From: Litchfieldia alkalitelluris
GTDB taxonomy: Bacteria > Bacillota > Bacilli > Bacillales > Bacillaceae_L
Length of the DNA stretch: 64,000 nucleotides
Reading direction: 5' to 3'
Assembly: GCF_002019645.1 (NCBI RefSeq)
Contig: NZ_KV917374.1
Span: 1,438,696 to 1,502,695 of the forward strand
Shown: in pieces, positions 27,020 through 36,226 of the stretch
Layout: every line of letters begins with the position of its first letter
Numbering within the stretch: position 1 is the first letter of the stretch
Made by a program: the position numbers and the translations under genes
The notes under the pieces: generated by a model
Databases searched by the model: none
The model's input: the letters and a program-made list of their open reading frames with translations, nothing else
Told to the model about the DNA's origin: nothing

Positions 27020-28567
27020 ATGTCTAAATACATGCTAGGTGTGGATATCGGAACAACGAGCACAAAGGCAGTTCTGTTTACGAAAAAGGGCATAGTTATG
27101 AGTCAACACTCAGTTGAATATCCCCTACATACACCTGTACTTGGAGCAGCAGAGCAAGACCCGGATGAGATTTTAACAGCTGTTATCACTTCGATTAAGG
27201 AATCAGTTGCAAAAGCAGGAATTGAAAAAGATGAATTATCCTTTATTTCTTTTAGTGCTGCGATGCATAGTTTAATTGCAATTGATCAACAAGGGTTACC
27301 TTTAACGAGAAGTATCACTTGGGCTGATCAAAGAAGTGAAAAATGGACAACAAAGATTAAAGAAGAGATGAATGGACATGAAATTTACATGCGGACTGGG
27401 ACACCAATTCATCCAATGTCACCATTATCAAAATTAGTATGGTTAAAAAACGAACATCCTGATCTTTTCAAAAAAGCAGCAAAATTTATTTCAATTAAGG
27501 AATATGTTTTTCATGCACTGTTCGGAAGGTACATTGTAGATTATTCAATTGCTTCTGCCACTGGTTTATTCAATTTAAAAAAATTAGATTGGGATGAAGA
27601 AGCATTATTAATTACTGGAATTACCTCAGATAAACTTTCAAAAATTGTACCAACAACCGAAATTATTACAGGTTTAAATTCAGATATGGCAGAAAACCTC
27701 GGAGTTCGAAGGGGAGTCCCATTTATTGTTGGTGCAAACGATGGAGTGTTATCTAATCTGGGAATAAATGCTGTTGAACCGGGAGTTGTTGCACTAACAA
27801 TTGGAACAAGTGGTGCAATTCGCACAGTTATAGATCAGCCAATTACAGATTCGAAAGGAAGAACATTTTGTTACGCTTTAACTGAGAAGCTCTGGGTTAT
27901 TGGTGGTCCAGTCAATAATGGTGGAATGATTTTACGCTGGCTTCGAGATGAACTAGCCAGAGAAGAAACTGAGCACGCAAAAAAGCTTGGGATAGATCCG
28001 TATGATATCATTACTGAGAAAATATCAAAGGTGAAGCCTGGAGCGGACGGGCTAATTTTTCACCCATACTTAACAGGGGAAAGAGCACCGATTTGGGATG
28101 GAAATGCCAGAGGTTCTTTTTTTGGTTTAGGAATCCATCACAAAAAAGAACATATGTTACGTGCCGTTCTAGAAGGGATAAATTTAAACCTTTATACTGT
28201 TTTATTAGCATTAGAAGAAATCATTGGTGTACCTAGGAAGATTCTTGCTACAGGTGGCTTTGCTAGATCCAAAGTTTGGAGACAAATGCTTTCTAATATT
28301 TTTAACCAGGAGGTTTGTTTTCCTGAAAATGTCGAAGGTTCCTGCTTAGGTGCTGCTGTTTTAGGACTTTACGCTCTTGGTGAAATCGAATCATTTGAAA
28401 TGACAAAAGATATTGTTGGTACTACAACAACCCAAACACCAGATTTACACGAAGTGAAGATTTATCAAGAACTAACGCCCATTTTTATTCGTTTGTCCCA
28501 AATATTTCATAAGGAATATAAAGAAATAGTTAGTTTTCAAAAGAAATATCAAGGTGAATTTCACTGA
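27020..28567 (+). CDS. gntK: Gluconokinase, FGGY family
   Basis: The 515-residue kinase phosphorylates gluconate to 6-phosphogluconate. It shows the actin-fold FGGY signatures: LGVDIGTTSTKAVLF (6-20), ITWADQRS with catalytic Asp, LTIGTSGAIR, and FHPYLTGERAPIWDGNARG plus LATGGFARSKVWRQML. Length matches B. subtilis GntK (513). AAAGGAGAG precedes ATG 27020. No gntR, gntP or gntZ is beside it, so it is detached from the usual gnt operon. Xylulokinase is the main alternative, but the GNARGSFFG region favours gluconate. Confidence 0.88.
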   Translation: MSKYMLGVDIGTTSTKAVLFTKKGIVMSQHSVEYPLHTPVLGAAEQDPDEILTAVITSIKESVAKAGIEKDELSFISFSAAMHSLIAIDQQGLPLTRSITWADQRSEKWTTKIKEEMNGHEIYMRTGTPIHPMSPLSKLVWLKNEHPDLFKKAAKFISIKEYVFHALFGRYIVDYSIASATGLFNLKKLDWDEEALLITGITSDKLSKIVPTTEIITGLNSDMAENLGVRRGVPFIVGANDGVLSNLGINAVEPGVVALTIGTSGAIRTVIDQPITDSKGRTFCYALTEKLWVIGGPVNNGGMILRWLRDELAREETEHAKKLGIDPYDIITEKISKVKPGADGLIFHPYLTGERAPIWDGNARGSFFGLGIHHKKEHMLRAVLEGINLNLYTVLLALEEIIGVPRKILATGGFARSKVWRQMLSNIFNQEVCFPENVEGSCLGAAVLGLYALGEIESFEMTKDIVGTTTTQTPDLHEVKIYQELTPIFIRLSQIFHKEYKEIVSFQKKYQGEFH

Positions 28568-28662
28568 TATTTAATAATTACATAGTTCTTACTATTTTAT
28601 CTACTGAACAAATTATAGTTTTTCATTCGAGGAATAACGAGACGAAATTAAGGGGGGGAGAA

Positions 28663-29103
28663 ATGAAGAACCGTAGTCAACAAACTATTAATCTACTTAT
28701 CTTCTTTTATGCGGTTTTAATTGGATTACTCCTTATTTTTTCCCTATTGTATATAAGGGAAGTCAAGCAAGTCGAGCAAACTACGGTTGTCTTTTATAAT
28801 GCCGAGGTAGAGTCTTCTTTGAATATCATTTCAGCGTTTTTAGCTCGTGTAAAGGAAGACTCTGTCGTTTGTGAAGAAGAGGGGTTTGTGGGAGAATTAG
28901 AATTACTTTTTTACCAATTGGATACGGGAATAATGAACATAACAGGAGAAGTTGGAATAAAACTAAAAGTCCCAGATAAGGTTGTGTCTCAACTTAAAGA
29001 ATTAAGAGACGTAATTAGACCTTACCGCGAAAGTATTTATGAAGGGTACATTGATCGAAAAGCCAAGCAGGAAATCATTGACTTTACTGAACATCCGGGA
29101 TGA
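28663..29103 (+). CDS. Single-pass membrane protein, probably frameshifted near its end
   Basis: The 146-residue product has one membrane segment (8-30) and a helical outer domain; the family was not recognised. GGGGGGGAG precedes ATG 28663. After FTEH at 29094 the frame stops within two codons, but the neighbouring frame continues sensibly as RDDISENWQDVELRLDCLLK to a stop at 29158. A one-base indel near 29095 in a C-rich spot would explain this. It may be a real mutation or a sequencing error. Confidence 0.6.
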   Translation: MKNRSQQTINLLIFFYAVLIGLLLIFSLLYIREVKQVEQTTVVFYNAEVESSLNIISAFLARVKEDSVVCEEEGFVGELELLFYQLDTGIMNITGEVGIKLKVPDKVVSQLKELRDVIRPYRESIYEGYIDRKAKQEIIDFTEHPG

Positions 29104-29316
29104 CATTAGTGAAAATTGGCAAGATGTTGAGTTAAGACTTGATTGCTTATTAAAATGAATATCTGAATCCATTAGGTGAGTGTGAGTTATATAACTTGAA
29201 GAATGAGCTATTCGCAGATTCTGTATTAGGTTGTATCCATATAAAGGTATGTTCAAGCTTTTTTAGATAATGCTAATACTAATGCAGAATCATAAAATAG
29301 CTAAGGGGTGTTGCGT

Positions 29317-29745
29317 ATGTCTAAAGATATCGTGATTGAAGAACTTAATACATTACTGAGAGGTCAGCACATGGGAATTCGTTCGTTTGAACATTATATT
29401 CAGAATCTAACTGATGAAGAAATTAAGAAGCAGTTTCAGCAAATGCAAATAGAAATAAAGCATAATGCAGAGAGAGTCGCTGAAAGAATTCAAAATCTAG
29501 GTGGTGTTCCTGCCGACGATGAAGGAGTATCCGGATCAATACATAGTTTTATGCATAAATTTATGATATCAGATCAAACTGAAGGAATTGTTAAAGATGC
29601 TATAAAGGGAGAGGATCTTTATGGTGTTCATTATTCTGAGGAGCTTGTTAAAGGCGATCTAGATCATGAAAGTATGCGGATTGTTGAAAACGTACTAGAT
29701 GTTAATCGAAGACATGTCGAACAGTTAAACCAAATTCTCCATTAG
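29317..29745 (+). CDS. Ferritin-like four-helix protein, DUF2383/PA2169-like
   Basis: The 142-residue, all-helical protein reads VIEELNTLLRGQHMGIRSFEHYI...HNAERVAERIQNLGG, then LVKGDLDHESMRIVENVLDVNRRHVEQLN. Paired E/H positions on the helices suggest a ferritin-like bundle, possibly metal binding, as in stress-related DUF2383 proteins. ATG 29317 has AAGGGG 8 bases ahead; an in-frame GTG at 29308 overlaps that site and is not used. Function unknown. Confidence 0.7.
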   Translation: MSKDIVIEELNTLLRGQHMGIRSFEHYIQNLTDEEIKKQFQQMQIEIKHNAERVAERIQNLGGVPADDEGVSGSIHSFMHKFMISDQTEGIVKDAIKGEDLYGVHYSEELVKGDLDHESMRIVENVLDVNRRHVEQLNQILH

Positions 29746-29826
29746 GTTATAAAGGGTGACCAAAAACATTTGTGATGGTTATTCATACCTAGAGAATGTA
29801 ACTTAACTGGATTTATGTTTATTTAT

Positions 29827-29863
29827 GTAATAAAATGGTAATTTAATCCATTCATTTTATTAC
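29827..29863. promoter_or_regulatory. 11-bp perfect inverted repeat upstream of the CBO0543-like gene
   Basis: GTAATAAAATG (29827-29837) and CATTTTATTAC (29853-29863), 15-base loop, no T-run, just ahead of the ribosome site. A candidate operator or leader hairpin; it could also be a weak terminator of the preceding gene. Confidence 0.4.
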
Positions 29864-29879
29864 GTAGGAGTCATTTTTG

Positions 29880-30410
29880 ATGATAAATGCAATCTATGCT
29901 TCAATATGGTTATTCTCTTTATATAAATGGGGAGATTGGAAAAACTGGAAGAACTATTATTCAACCATCCTTTTCTTTATCCTAGGAGATTTTATTTATC
30001 TCTACCTGTTGTCGGATATTTATCCAATGTGGAAATACGAACCGTACCATATTGATGGGACTATGGGAATTACCAATACCCATGTTTCTTTATCTATTAT
30101 GGCGATCAAATATCCTGCTACAGTTCTTATTTATTTATATCATTTTCCTGAGAACAATTGGAAAAAACAGTTTGGTTATCTATTACTTTGGGTCGGTCTG
30201 TATAGTATTAATGAGATTATTGATCTTTACTATGGTGTAATTAATTACTATAACGGGTGGAATTTTTGGTGGTCAATCATCATGAATATTATTATCTTCT
30301 CGACTTTGAGGATTCATTATCATAATCCGATTCTAGCTTGGTTAATGTCAATAGCGTTTATATTATGTTTATGGCATATTTTTAATGTTCCTTCAACTGT
30401 GTTCCGATAA
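29880..30410 (+). CDS. CBO0543-like multi-pass membrane protein
   Basis: The 176-residue protein has five or six hydrophobic segments rich in Trp and Tyr, with the motif DIYPMWKYEP and NEIIDLYYGVINYYNGWNFWWS, which recalls the CBO0543 family of unknown function found in Bacillus and Clostridium. ATG 29880 is used, 9 bases after TAGGAG; TTG 29877 is one codon earlier. A second family member lies at 59484. Confidence 0.75.
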   Translation: MINAIYASIWLFSLYKWGDWKNWKNYYSTILFFILGDFIYLYLLSDIYPMWKYEPYHIDGTMGITNTHVSLSIMAIKYPATVLIYLYHFPENNWKKQFGYLLLWVGLYSINEIIDLYYGVINYYNGWNFWWSIIMNIIIFSTLRIHYHNPILAWLMSIAFILCLWHIFNVPSTVFR

Positions 30411-30512
30411 CGATAAATAAAAAGAAGCTCGCTGATGGTTAAAAAATCAACTTTTGTGAGAAAAATAGGAAAATTCATGTGTGAATGGGGAGGTTTTTGG
30501 AAAATTAAAGAC

Positions 30513-30546
30513 AATAAAAAAAGGTACCAAATTGGCACCTTTAATA
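30513..30546 (-). terminator. Terminator of the Ktr gene
   Basis: AAAGGT-CCAA / TTGG-ACCTTT hairpin; on the minus strand a T-run follows, 18 bases after the ktr stop. Confidence 0.8.
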
Positions 30547-30563
30547 TTTTTATAAAAAATAAA

Positions 30564-31949
30564 CTACCCTATCATAATTTTTTCCTCTACATACTTATAA
30601 GGTAATTTCCTATTAGCTCTAGCTAAGGCAAACGCAAGTGTAAGCGGACCGACTCGGCCTATAAACATTAACACTGTGATGATGAATTTTCCAGCTACAC
30701 TTAGCTCAGGAGTTAATCCTAGGGACATCCCAACCGTACCGAAGGCTGAAATTACTTCAAATAAAAGCACATTTAATGGTGCTGTTTCAGTGATGGTTAA
30801 AAGAAATAAAACGAAAAATATTACACTGATGGAATATACAGTAATTGAAAATGCTCGAAAAATGATGTCTTTTGGAATCCTGCGGCCCATAGTATTTACT
30901 TCTTCACGTCCTCTAATCATAGTCCATACAGCAAGAAGAATGATTACAAAGGTAGTTACTTTAATTCCACCCGCAGTCCCACCAGAACCGCCACCAATAA
31001 ACATAAATAACATCGTAACAAATTGCGAACTTAATGTGAGTTCGCCCATATTTAACGTATTGAATCCAGCTGTTCTAGGAACGACTCCATGAAAATAAGC
31101 ACCTAAGATTTTTTCTTTGAGTGACATTCCACCTAATGTACCAGGATTGTTGTACTCTAAACACAAAATCAAAATGGTACCTGCTACATTCAGCAGAAGT
31201 GTAACCCAAAGTACCAATTTAGTATGCAATGAAAGTTTCTTAAATGATTTTTTCTTTAGTATATCTAATACAACTGTATAACCGATACCTCCTATGATGA
31301 ATAAAGAACTAAGAGTAACAATAATGGTGAAGTCTCCGACATAACTAGTGAGACTTCTGAAATCTCCCATAAGATCAAAACCAGCATTATTAAAAGCAGA
31401 TACCGAGTGGAAAATTCCATAAAATAGAGCTCGACCTAATCCTAGCTCTGGCCACCATCGTAAAGCTAAAATTAACGCTCCGATTCCTTCCATTAAAAAC
31501 GTGAAGATAAGTACAAACTTAACAAGCCTTACCATTCCTTCTAATGATAGCTGATTTAAAGATTCCTGTATCATCAGTCGACCCTTTAAACCAATATTTT
31601 TTCCTAGGAAAAGGGCGATTAGGATTCCGATTGTCATAAAACCGAGACCACCAATTTGAATCAAAACCATTAACACAATTTGACCAAAAGTGGTAAAGGT
31701 TGTTGCTGTATCTACAACCACCAAACCTGTCACACATACCGCAGAAGTTGCCTCAAATAGTGCATCAATAAATGACAAATGATGGCGGTCCTTTGTAGCA
31801 AAAGGTAACATTAGTAATAATGTCCCTAATAAAATTAACCCTAAAAATCCAATAGATAATGTTTGAGCGGGATTGATTCGTATTAATTCGCGAGATATTC
31901 GGATGCTGCCTAATTTCCTCATCATCATTTTCCTAAACCCTCGGTTCAT
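30564..31949 (-). CDS. ktrD: Ktr/Trk potassium uptake membrane subunit
   Basis: The 461-residue protein has the four P-loop repeats of the KtrB/TrkH superfamily, with filter segments SAVCVTGL, FNNAGFD, PRTAGFN and SAFGTVGMSLG, each with the key glycine. It forms the K+ (often Na+-dependent) channel subunit and needs a cytoplasmic KtrA/KtrC ring, absent here. A gene without its KtrA partner is the rule for ktrD in B. subtilis, hence the symbol. Start: ATG 31949 is outermost but has no ribosome site; ATG 31928 (MMMRKLG) after TTTAGGA is equally possible. Confidence 0.9.
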   Translation of the reverse strand: MNRGFRKMMMRKLGSIRISRELIRINPAQTLSIGFLGLILLGTLLLMLPFATKDRHHLSFIDALFEATSAVCVTGLVVVDTATTFTTFGQIVLMVLIQIGGLGFMTIGILIALFLGKNIGLKGRLMIQESLNQLSLEGMVRLVKFVLIFTFLMEGIGALILALRWWPELGLGRALFYGIFHSVSAFNNAGFDLMGDFRSLTSYVGDFTIIVTLSSLFIIGGIGYTVVLDILKKKSFKKLSLHTKLVLWVTLLLNVAGTILILCLEYNNPGTLGGMSLKEKILGAYFHGVVPRTAGFNTLNMGELTLSSQFVTMLFMFIGGGSGGTAGGIKVTTFVIILLAVWTMIRGREEVNTMGRRIPKDIIFRAFSITVYSISVIFFVLFLLTITETAPLNVLLFEVISAFGTVGMSLGLTPELSVAGKFIITVLMFIGRVGPLTLAFALARANRKLPYKYVEEKIMIG

Positions 31950-32125
31950 TTATATTGGCTGCTTTCATAAACTTTGTTGCTCTGATAGGTCAATTAAAAT
32001 CACTATGAACTAAGTAAAGCATCTATTCTTCCGAAACTACAACCAGAATGCTAAAAAAAAAAGTGATTTTTAATTCAAACTAGGGTAGTAAGCAACAATC
32101 TTTCAGAAAAGAGTCTTTAATTTTT

Positions 32126-32160
32126 AAAAAAACGCCCTCTACTTGAGAATGGCGTTTTTG
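32126..32160 (-). terminator. Terminator after the small gene at 32169
   Basis: AAAAACGCC pairs with GGCGTTTTT; on the minus strand a T-rich run follows. Confidence 0.82.
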
Positions 32161-32168
32161 TCCGTCAT

Positions 32169-32360
32169 TTATTTGATTATGTTTAACAAGCGTAAGATTG
32201 GATTTTTAGAACGGTCAATGATTTTTAGATCATTCATGGATAATTTTTCTTTATGTTCTGAGATCCATTGGTGCAGCTCTTGTTTATTTTTACAATGCGT
32301 ATAGTATGTTTCTCCACCTTTTCCGATAGCGTTTATAACAAATCTGCTGCTATTCCCCAT
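32169..32360 (-). CDS. Small protein of unknown function
   Basis: The 63-residue protein begins MGNSSRFVINAIGKGGETYYTH and continues with a charged helix (NKQELHQWISEHKEKL). AAAGGTGG precedes ATG 32360 and a terminator follows, so it is a real single-gene unit. No family recognised. Confidence 0.65.
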   Translation of the reverse strand: MGNSSRFVINAIGKGGETYYTHCKNKQELHQWISEHKEKLSMNDLKIIDRSKNPILRLLNIIK

Positions 32361-32538
32361 AAGTGTCCACCTTTAAATGTTTTGTGTTCTTATGGATTAT
32401 AACAAGGATAGTTCAAGTTTTCATTACATTTTTGTTGAAAAAAAGCTAACTGCTTAAATAGACTAAAACGTGATGTGTGTTGGGTTCATCTTGAAGGGAT
32501 TTGGAAGATTACTACTTTTATATGAAACTTTAAAATAA

Positions 32539-32907
32539 TTACTTCGAAGCTAGTTTAATTTCAGGAGAATCATCTACAAGTACATTTTCTCGATAATGTT
32601 TCCCCCAGTTGTACATTTTTTCTAAGATAGGCATAAGGCTTTCGCCGTGTTCTGTTAATGAATATTCTACCTTTGGTGGTACGATAGGATAAACCTCACG
32701 ATGGATAATTAAATCTTCTTCTAATTCCCGCAATTGATTCGCTAGCATTTTTTGAGTGATATCTGGAATCATTGTTTTTAACTCACTAAATCTTTTGGTT
32801 CCTTCTTTCCCGAGATGCCACATGATCAGCATTTTCCATTTTCCGCCAATCACATGAAGAGTAAGTTCTTTTTCACAATTAAATACCTTTGCATCTATAC
32901 GACTCAT
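32539..32907 (-). CDS. hxlR: HxlR-type transcriptional regulator
   Basis: The 122-residue winged-helix protein shows the HxlR pattern: [51 protein letters not shown] and [15 protein letters not shown]. It contains the conserved N-terminal cysteine (Cys11) that senses formaldehyde in B. subtilis HxlR. It is divergent from hxlAB, so it most probably activates them in response to formaldehyde. The palindrome at 32950 lies between. Confidence 0.92.
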   Translation of the reverse strand: MSRIDAKVFNCEKELTLHVIGGKWKMLIMWHLGKEGTKRFSELKTMIPDITQKMLANQLRELEEDLIIHREVYPIVPPKVEYSLTEHGESLMPILEKMYNWGKHYRENVLVDDSPEIKLASK

Positions 32908-32949
32908 ATTATCACTCCTCTATTTCAAAAACTGATTCACTACCTTTAG

Positions 32950-32963
32950 GATACTGCAGTATC
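32950..32963. promoter_or_regulatory. 14-bp palindrome between hxlR and hxlA, candidate HxlR operator
   Basis: GATACTGCAGTATC is a perfect palindrome 43 bases upstream of hxlR and 174 bases upstream of hxlA. HxlR-type dimers bind short dyads of this kind. Confidence 0.45.
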
Positions 32964-33136
32964 AATTAGTATAACAAATTGTCGTTAACATGAAAAAAGA
33001 TAAACCTTCATAGTTACTTTTTCCATACTAGATGAGATTTTGTTCACTTGATGAGTTTAAAGTGCGTACTTCTGTGAAGCTTAACCAGTTGTTATACTTT
33101 GTTTGAACGAAGAATAAAAAAGGGAGAGTGAATGTT

Positions 33137-33778
33137 TTGAAATTACAATTGGCACTAGATTTGGTAAACATAGAAGAAGCAAAAGCAGTGGTGAGAGAGG
33201 TTGAAGAGTTTATTGATGTGGTGGAAATTGGTACACCTGTCGTAATTAATGAAGGTCTTCGCGCTGTAAAGGAATTAAAAGAAGCATTCCCATCGTTAAC
33301 TGTTTTAGCAGACTTAAAAATTATGGATGCAGGTGCTTATGAAGTAATGAAGGCTTCAGAAGCAGGTGCATCAATTATTACAGTTCTAGGTGCTACTGAC
33401 GATTCAACAATTAAAGGTGCCGTAGAAGAAGCGAAAAAGCATGGATCAGAAATTCTTGTCGACATGATTAATGTTAAAAATCTTGAAGAACGTGCACGTG
33501 AAATTGACGCTTTAGGTGTTGATTATATTTGTGTCCACACAGGATATGATCTTCAAGCGGAGGGACAAAATCCATTTGAGCAACTTCAAACGATTAAACG
33601 TGTGGTGAAAAATGCAAAAACTGCTGTTGCTGGTGGAATTAAATTAAATACTCTTCCAGAAGTTGTTGCTGCTGGACCGGACCTTGTTATTGTGGGTGGA
33701 GGAATTACTGGGCAAGAAGATAAGCAGGCTGTTGCTAGTAAAATGAAACAACTAATCAGTGAAAGAACTGCTGTGTAA
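33137..33778 (+). CDS. hxlA: 3-hexulose-6-phosphate synthase
   Basis: The 213-residue (beta/alpha)8 enzyme condenses formaldehyde with ribulose 5-phosphate. It opens MKLQLALDLVN and contains LADLKIMDAGAYE (metal and substrate residues), VDMINV and AVAGGIKL, as in OMP-decarboxylase-like synthases. TTG 33137 is used because AGGGAGA lies 10 bases ahead and HxlA begins M(E/K)LQLALD; GTG 33128 is also in frame. hxlB starts 15 bases after the stop. Role: formaldehyde detoxification by the ribulose monophosphate route. Confidence 0.95.
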   Translation: MKLQLALDLVNIEEAKAVVREVEEFIDVVEIGTPVVINEGLRAVKELKEAFPSLTVLADLKIMDAGAYEVMKASEAGASIITVLGATDDSTIKGAVEEAKKHGSEILVDMINVKNLEERAREIDALGVDYICVHTGYDLQAEGQNPFEQLQTIKRVVKNAKTAVAGGIKLNTLPEVVAAGPDLVIVGGGITGQEDKQAVASKMKQLISERTAV

Positions 33779-33793
33779 GTAGAGATTTAAAGT

Positions 33794-34348
33794 ATGAATA
33801 CATCTCAATACTTAACGAAAATAATTGAAGAACTCACCGAATCTGTAGGTAGGATTAGTCATGAAGATGCAATTCAACTAGTTGAAAAAATTTTATCAGC
33901 CAAAAAAGTATTTGTAGCAGGTGCAGGGCGTTCTGGTTTTATGGTTAAATCCTTAGCAATGCGTTTAACGCATATGGGAATCGATGCAAATGTGGTCGGT
34001 GAAACGACAACACCAGGTATGACAAAAACTGATTTATTAATCATTGCTTCTGGCTCAGGAGAAACAAAAACTTTGGTAGCTGTGGCTGAAAAAGCAAAGT
34101 CAATTGGTGGTTCTGTTGCAATTGTGACATTAGCACCTGAATCGACCATTGCGAAGTTATCTGATAGTATTGTAAGACTTTCAGGAGCACGAAAAGACGA
34201 GGCGGAAAATACTCAAACCATTCAACCAATGGGTTCACTCTTTGAACAAACTTTGTTACTATTCTTTGATTCAATTATTTTAGCAATTATGGAAAAACGA
34301 GATTTAAATTCAACAAACATGTATGGAAGACATGCGAATTTAGAATAG
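33794..34348 (+). CDS. hxlB: 6-phospho-3-hexuloisomerase
   Basis: The 184-residue SIS-domain isomerase converts the HxlA product to fructose 6-phosphate. FVAGAGRSGFMVKSLAMRL, HMGIDANVVGETTTP and IASGSGETKTL form the sugar-phosphate site; the C-terminus has LNSTNMYGRHANLE. It follows hxlA closely, and a strong terminator at 34356 ends the operon. Length equals B. subtilis HxlB. Confidence 0.95.
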   Translation: MNTSQYLTKIIEELTESVGRISHEDAIQLVEKILSAKKVFVAGAGRSGFMVKSLAMRLTHMGIDANVVGETTTPGMTKTDLLIIASGSGETKTLVAVAEKAKSIGGSVAIVTLAPESTIAKLSDSIVRLSGARKDEAENTQTIQPMGSLFEQTLLLFFDSIILAIMEKRDLNSTNMYGRHANLE

Positions 34349-34355
34349 GTAGTTT

Positions 34356-34400
34356 AAGGCTAGATCAATGGGAATACTTAGCCCTTGATGTAGCCTTTTG
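34356..34400 (+). terminator. Terminator of hxlAB
   Basis: AAGGCTA-ATCAA-GGG pairs with CCC-TTGAT-TAGCCTT, followed by TTTT. Confidence 0.8.
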
Positions 34401-34463
34401 CAGACTGGCCTTGGTACTTTCATATAACATTGCAATTTGAAACTAGGTTATGGTACATACGCT

Positions 34464-34488
34464 AAAAAAAAAGCACCTAATATTGGTG
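34464..34488 (-). terminator. Terminator for the MscS/DUF2188 unit
   Basis: GCACC/GGTGC hairpin; on the minus strand a run of nine T follows. Confidence 0.75.
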
Positions 34489-34490
34489 CC

Positions 34491-34853
34491 TCAACTCCCA
34501 GTATTTTGTACTTTTTCAATTGTTCCGTCTTGGCGGTGAATAGTTAGTTGCGCATTTTTCGTCTTTGCATAATACTGTCCTTTTTCTAATGCTTTTTCTT
34601 TTGTTGAGAAAACATGTGAAGCATGTGAAGCATTTTCTTTTTTTATCGCCCATTCACCATCTTGTGGAATAATATGATACATTACACGGAAAGAATCATC
34701 CATTTTTTCTGCCTGTGAAATGCCAATAGCAATTGCCCTACCTTCTTCATATCCCTCTTCTAATAAGGTATTTGATATTTCAATTGCTTTATTTCTGATA
34801 TTTTCAGTTAAGTTTTTCATTGCTTCTGGGTAATTATTTTTAGTCCATACCAA
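34491..34853 (-). CDS. DUF2188 domain protein
   Basis: The 120-residue protein starts VWTKNNYPEAMKNLTENIRNKA and ends with a DUF2188 domain (YHIIPQDGEWAIKKENA...VFSTKEKALEKGQYYAKTKNAQLTIHRQDGTIEKVQ). TTG 34853 is chosen because GGGAAGG lies 6 bases ahead and family members start near WTKNxYP; the frame runs open to 34943 inside the MscS gene, which would be an unlikely overlap. It is 22 bases downstream of the MscS gene, probably co-transcribed. Function unknown. Confidence 0.78.
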   Translation of the reverse strand: MVWTKNNYPEAMKNLTENIRNKAIEISNTLLEEGYEEGRAIAIGISQAEKMDDSFRVMYHIIPQDGEWAIKKENASHASHVFSTKEKALEKGQYYAKTKNAQLTIHRQDGTIEKVQNTGS

Positions 34854-34875
34854 TAAAAACACCTTCCCATTTAAA

Positions 34876-35781
34876 TTATTGCTTTTGATTAAGATTGACA
34901 TCAACAGTTGGTACTTCAACGATTTCAAATGTAGCTGAGGCAAATTGAATTTTTTCAGAGCTAGTGTCTACTTCCTCTAAAATTCTCATGAATAACAAGT
35001 CTTTCGTTGTTCTTCGCGTTCGATACTCAGCCACATATCTAAGCGTAAATTCAACCCAATTATCATTGGCAACAACAGTAACCATTGGTTGTGTACTAGC
35101 ATCTTCAATTAAGAACTTCTGCACCATTAAATTCCAATGTTCTCTTGCTTTGTCGGCATAATCTCCTGTGATCTCTATACCTATGTTTGAAATGATTGAT
35201 CTTGCCGCTTGATAATTACTGCCATATTTAATGGGGATCTTGATTTCATCCCATAGGAATGGAAAATCATTTGAATAATTATAGACAGGCTCTTTAAATA
35301 CAAAGCTGTTTGCAACTCTTACAATTCGTCCGTTATATAAATCGCCATCAACCCATTCGTTTACTTCCATAATGGTCGTTCGTAATACTCCAAGATCGAT
35401 AACATCACCTTTAATTCCACCTAGTTTGACGCGATCTCCACTCTTGAAAATATTCCCAACCAAAATAGAAATCCATCCAGCTATACTAATGATGACTTCT
35501 TGCAAAGCGAAGGCAATACCAGCACTAGCGACACCGAGTACTACTGTAATACCACCAATTTGCTCACTATAGACGGCTGCTATAAAAAGAAGTGTAACTA
35601 TATATCCAAAGATATTAATCATCTTACGTGTTTTATAGCGATTATCTTGTTCCTTTATATAACGGCCAATACTTCTTTGTAGAACACGAATGATAATTAC
35701 AATGAGTGGAATCCCGATTAATACAATCGCTATTTTCATTAGCAAGGGATTAGAAATTAACGCTTTGATGCTTTCTTCCAT
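34876..35781 (-). CDS. MscS-family small-conductance mechanosensitive channel
   Basis: The 301-residue protein has three membrane segments (about 12-34, 56-75, 80-112). The third, pore-lining one carries GVASAGIAFALQEVIISIAGWISIL with alternating Gly/Ala, followed by the beta domain (GDRVKLGGIKGDVIDLGVLRTTIMEV). It should release osmolytes on sudden dilution. It resembles B. subtilis YkuT/YfkC. The Asn/Asp pattern and C-terminal cage are complete. Confidence 0.9.
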   Translation of the reverse strand: MEESIKALISNPLLMKIAIVLIGIPLIVIIIRVLQRSIGRYIKEQDNRYKTRKMINIFGYIVTLLFIAAVYSEQIGGITVVLGVASAGIAFALQEVIISIAGWISILVGNIFKSGDRVKLGGIKGDVIDLGVLRTTIMEVNEWVDGDLYNGRIVRVANSFVFKEPVYNYSNDFPFLWDEIKIPIKYGSNYQAARSIISNIGIEITGDYADKAREHWNLMVQKFLIEDASTQPMVTVVANDNWVEFTLRYVAEYRTRRTTKDLLFMRILEEVDTSSEKIQFASATFEIVEVPTVDVNLNQKQ

Positions 35782-35834
35782 TTAACAGTCCCCTAACAAT
35801 AAAGTGAAAATATATCATTCTACTATTTATTAAG

Positions 35835-36119
35835 TTAAACGTGTGTTAGTTTATTGTTTATTGAGACACCATCTGGCTTATAGTGGAGCTTCACATTGGT
35901 TAACACTTCTGTTGCTCCCATATCAGTTGCAGTTGCTTGTGTTGCTTTAATGATTAACATGACTTCATCAAAACTTCCTTCGATGACGGTTTCCATTGGT
36001 CCAATATCATATCTCAGTCCAGATTTCTTAATAACCTCAATAATCTTAGGGATAACACCGTCTGTATCCATATCTTTTCCGTTTGGTAAAACTTGAATTC
36101 CTGCAGTTATTGTATCCAT
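35835..36119 (-). CDS. Thiamine-binding protein, MTH1187/YqgV (UPF0045) family
   Basis: The 94-residue ferredoxin-fold protein has the family pattern AGIQVLPNGKDMDTDGVIPKIIEVIKKSGLRYDIGPMETVIEGSFDEVM and ends with KLHYKPDGVS. Members bind thiamine or related ligands as small oligomers. ATG 36119 has an AAAGGAG site. It lies upstream of the MscS gene on the same strand, 53 bases away, and may be co-transcribed. Confidence 0.82.
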   Translation of the reverse strand: MDTITAGIQVLPNGKDMDTDGVIPKIIEVIKKSGLRYDIGPMETVIEGSFDEVMLIIKATQATATDMGATEVLTNVKLHYKPDGVSINNKLTHV

Positions 36120-36226
36120 TTTTATGCTCCTTTCTAACTATTTATCTTCTTTTACCTTTCATTTGCGCTTGTTAAACATTTGAATATGTGATGAGGGGCA
36201 AAAGGTGTTTGGAATTGGAAAAATAA

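Noticed and set aside
31950-32125. ydaO-type c-di-AMP riboswitch upstream of the Ktr gene
   Set aside because: The leader lacks the conserved ydaO core; no fitting stem pattern was found.
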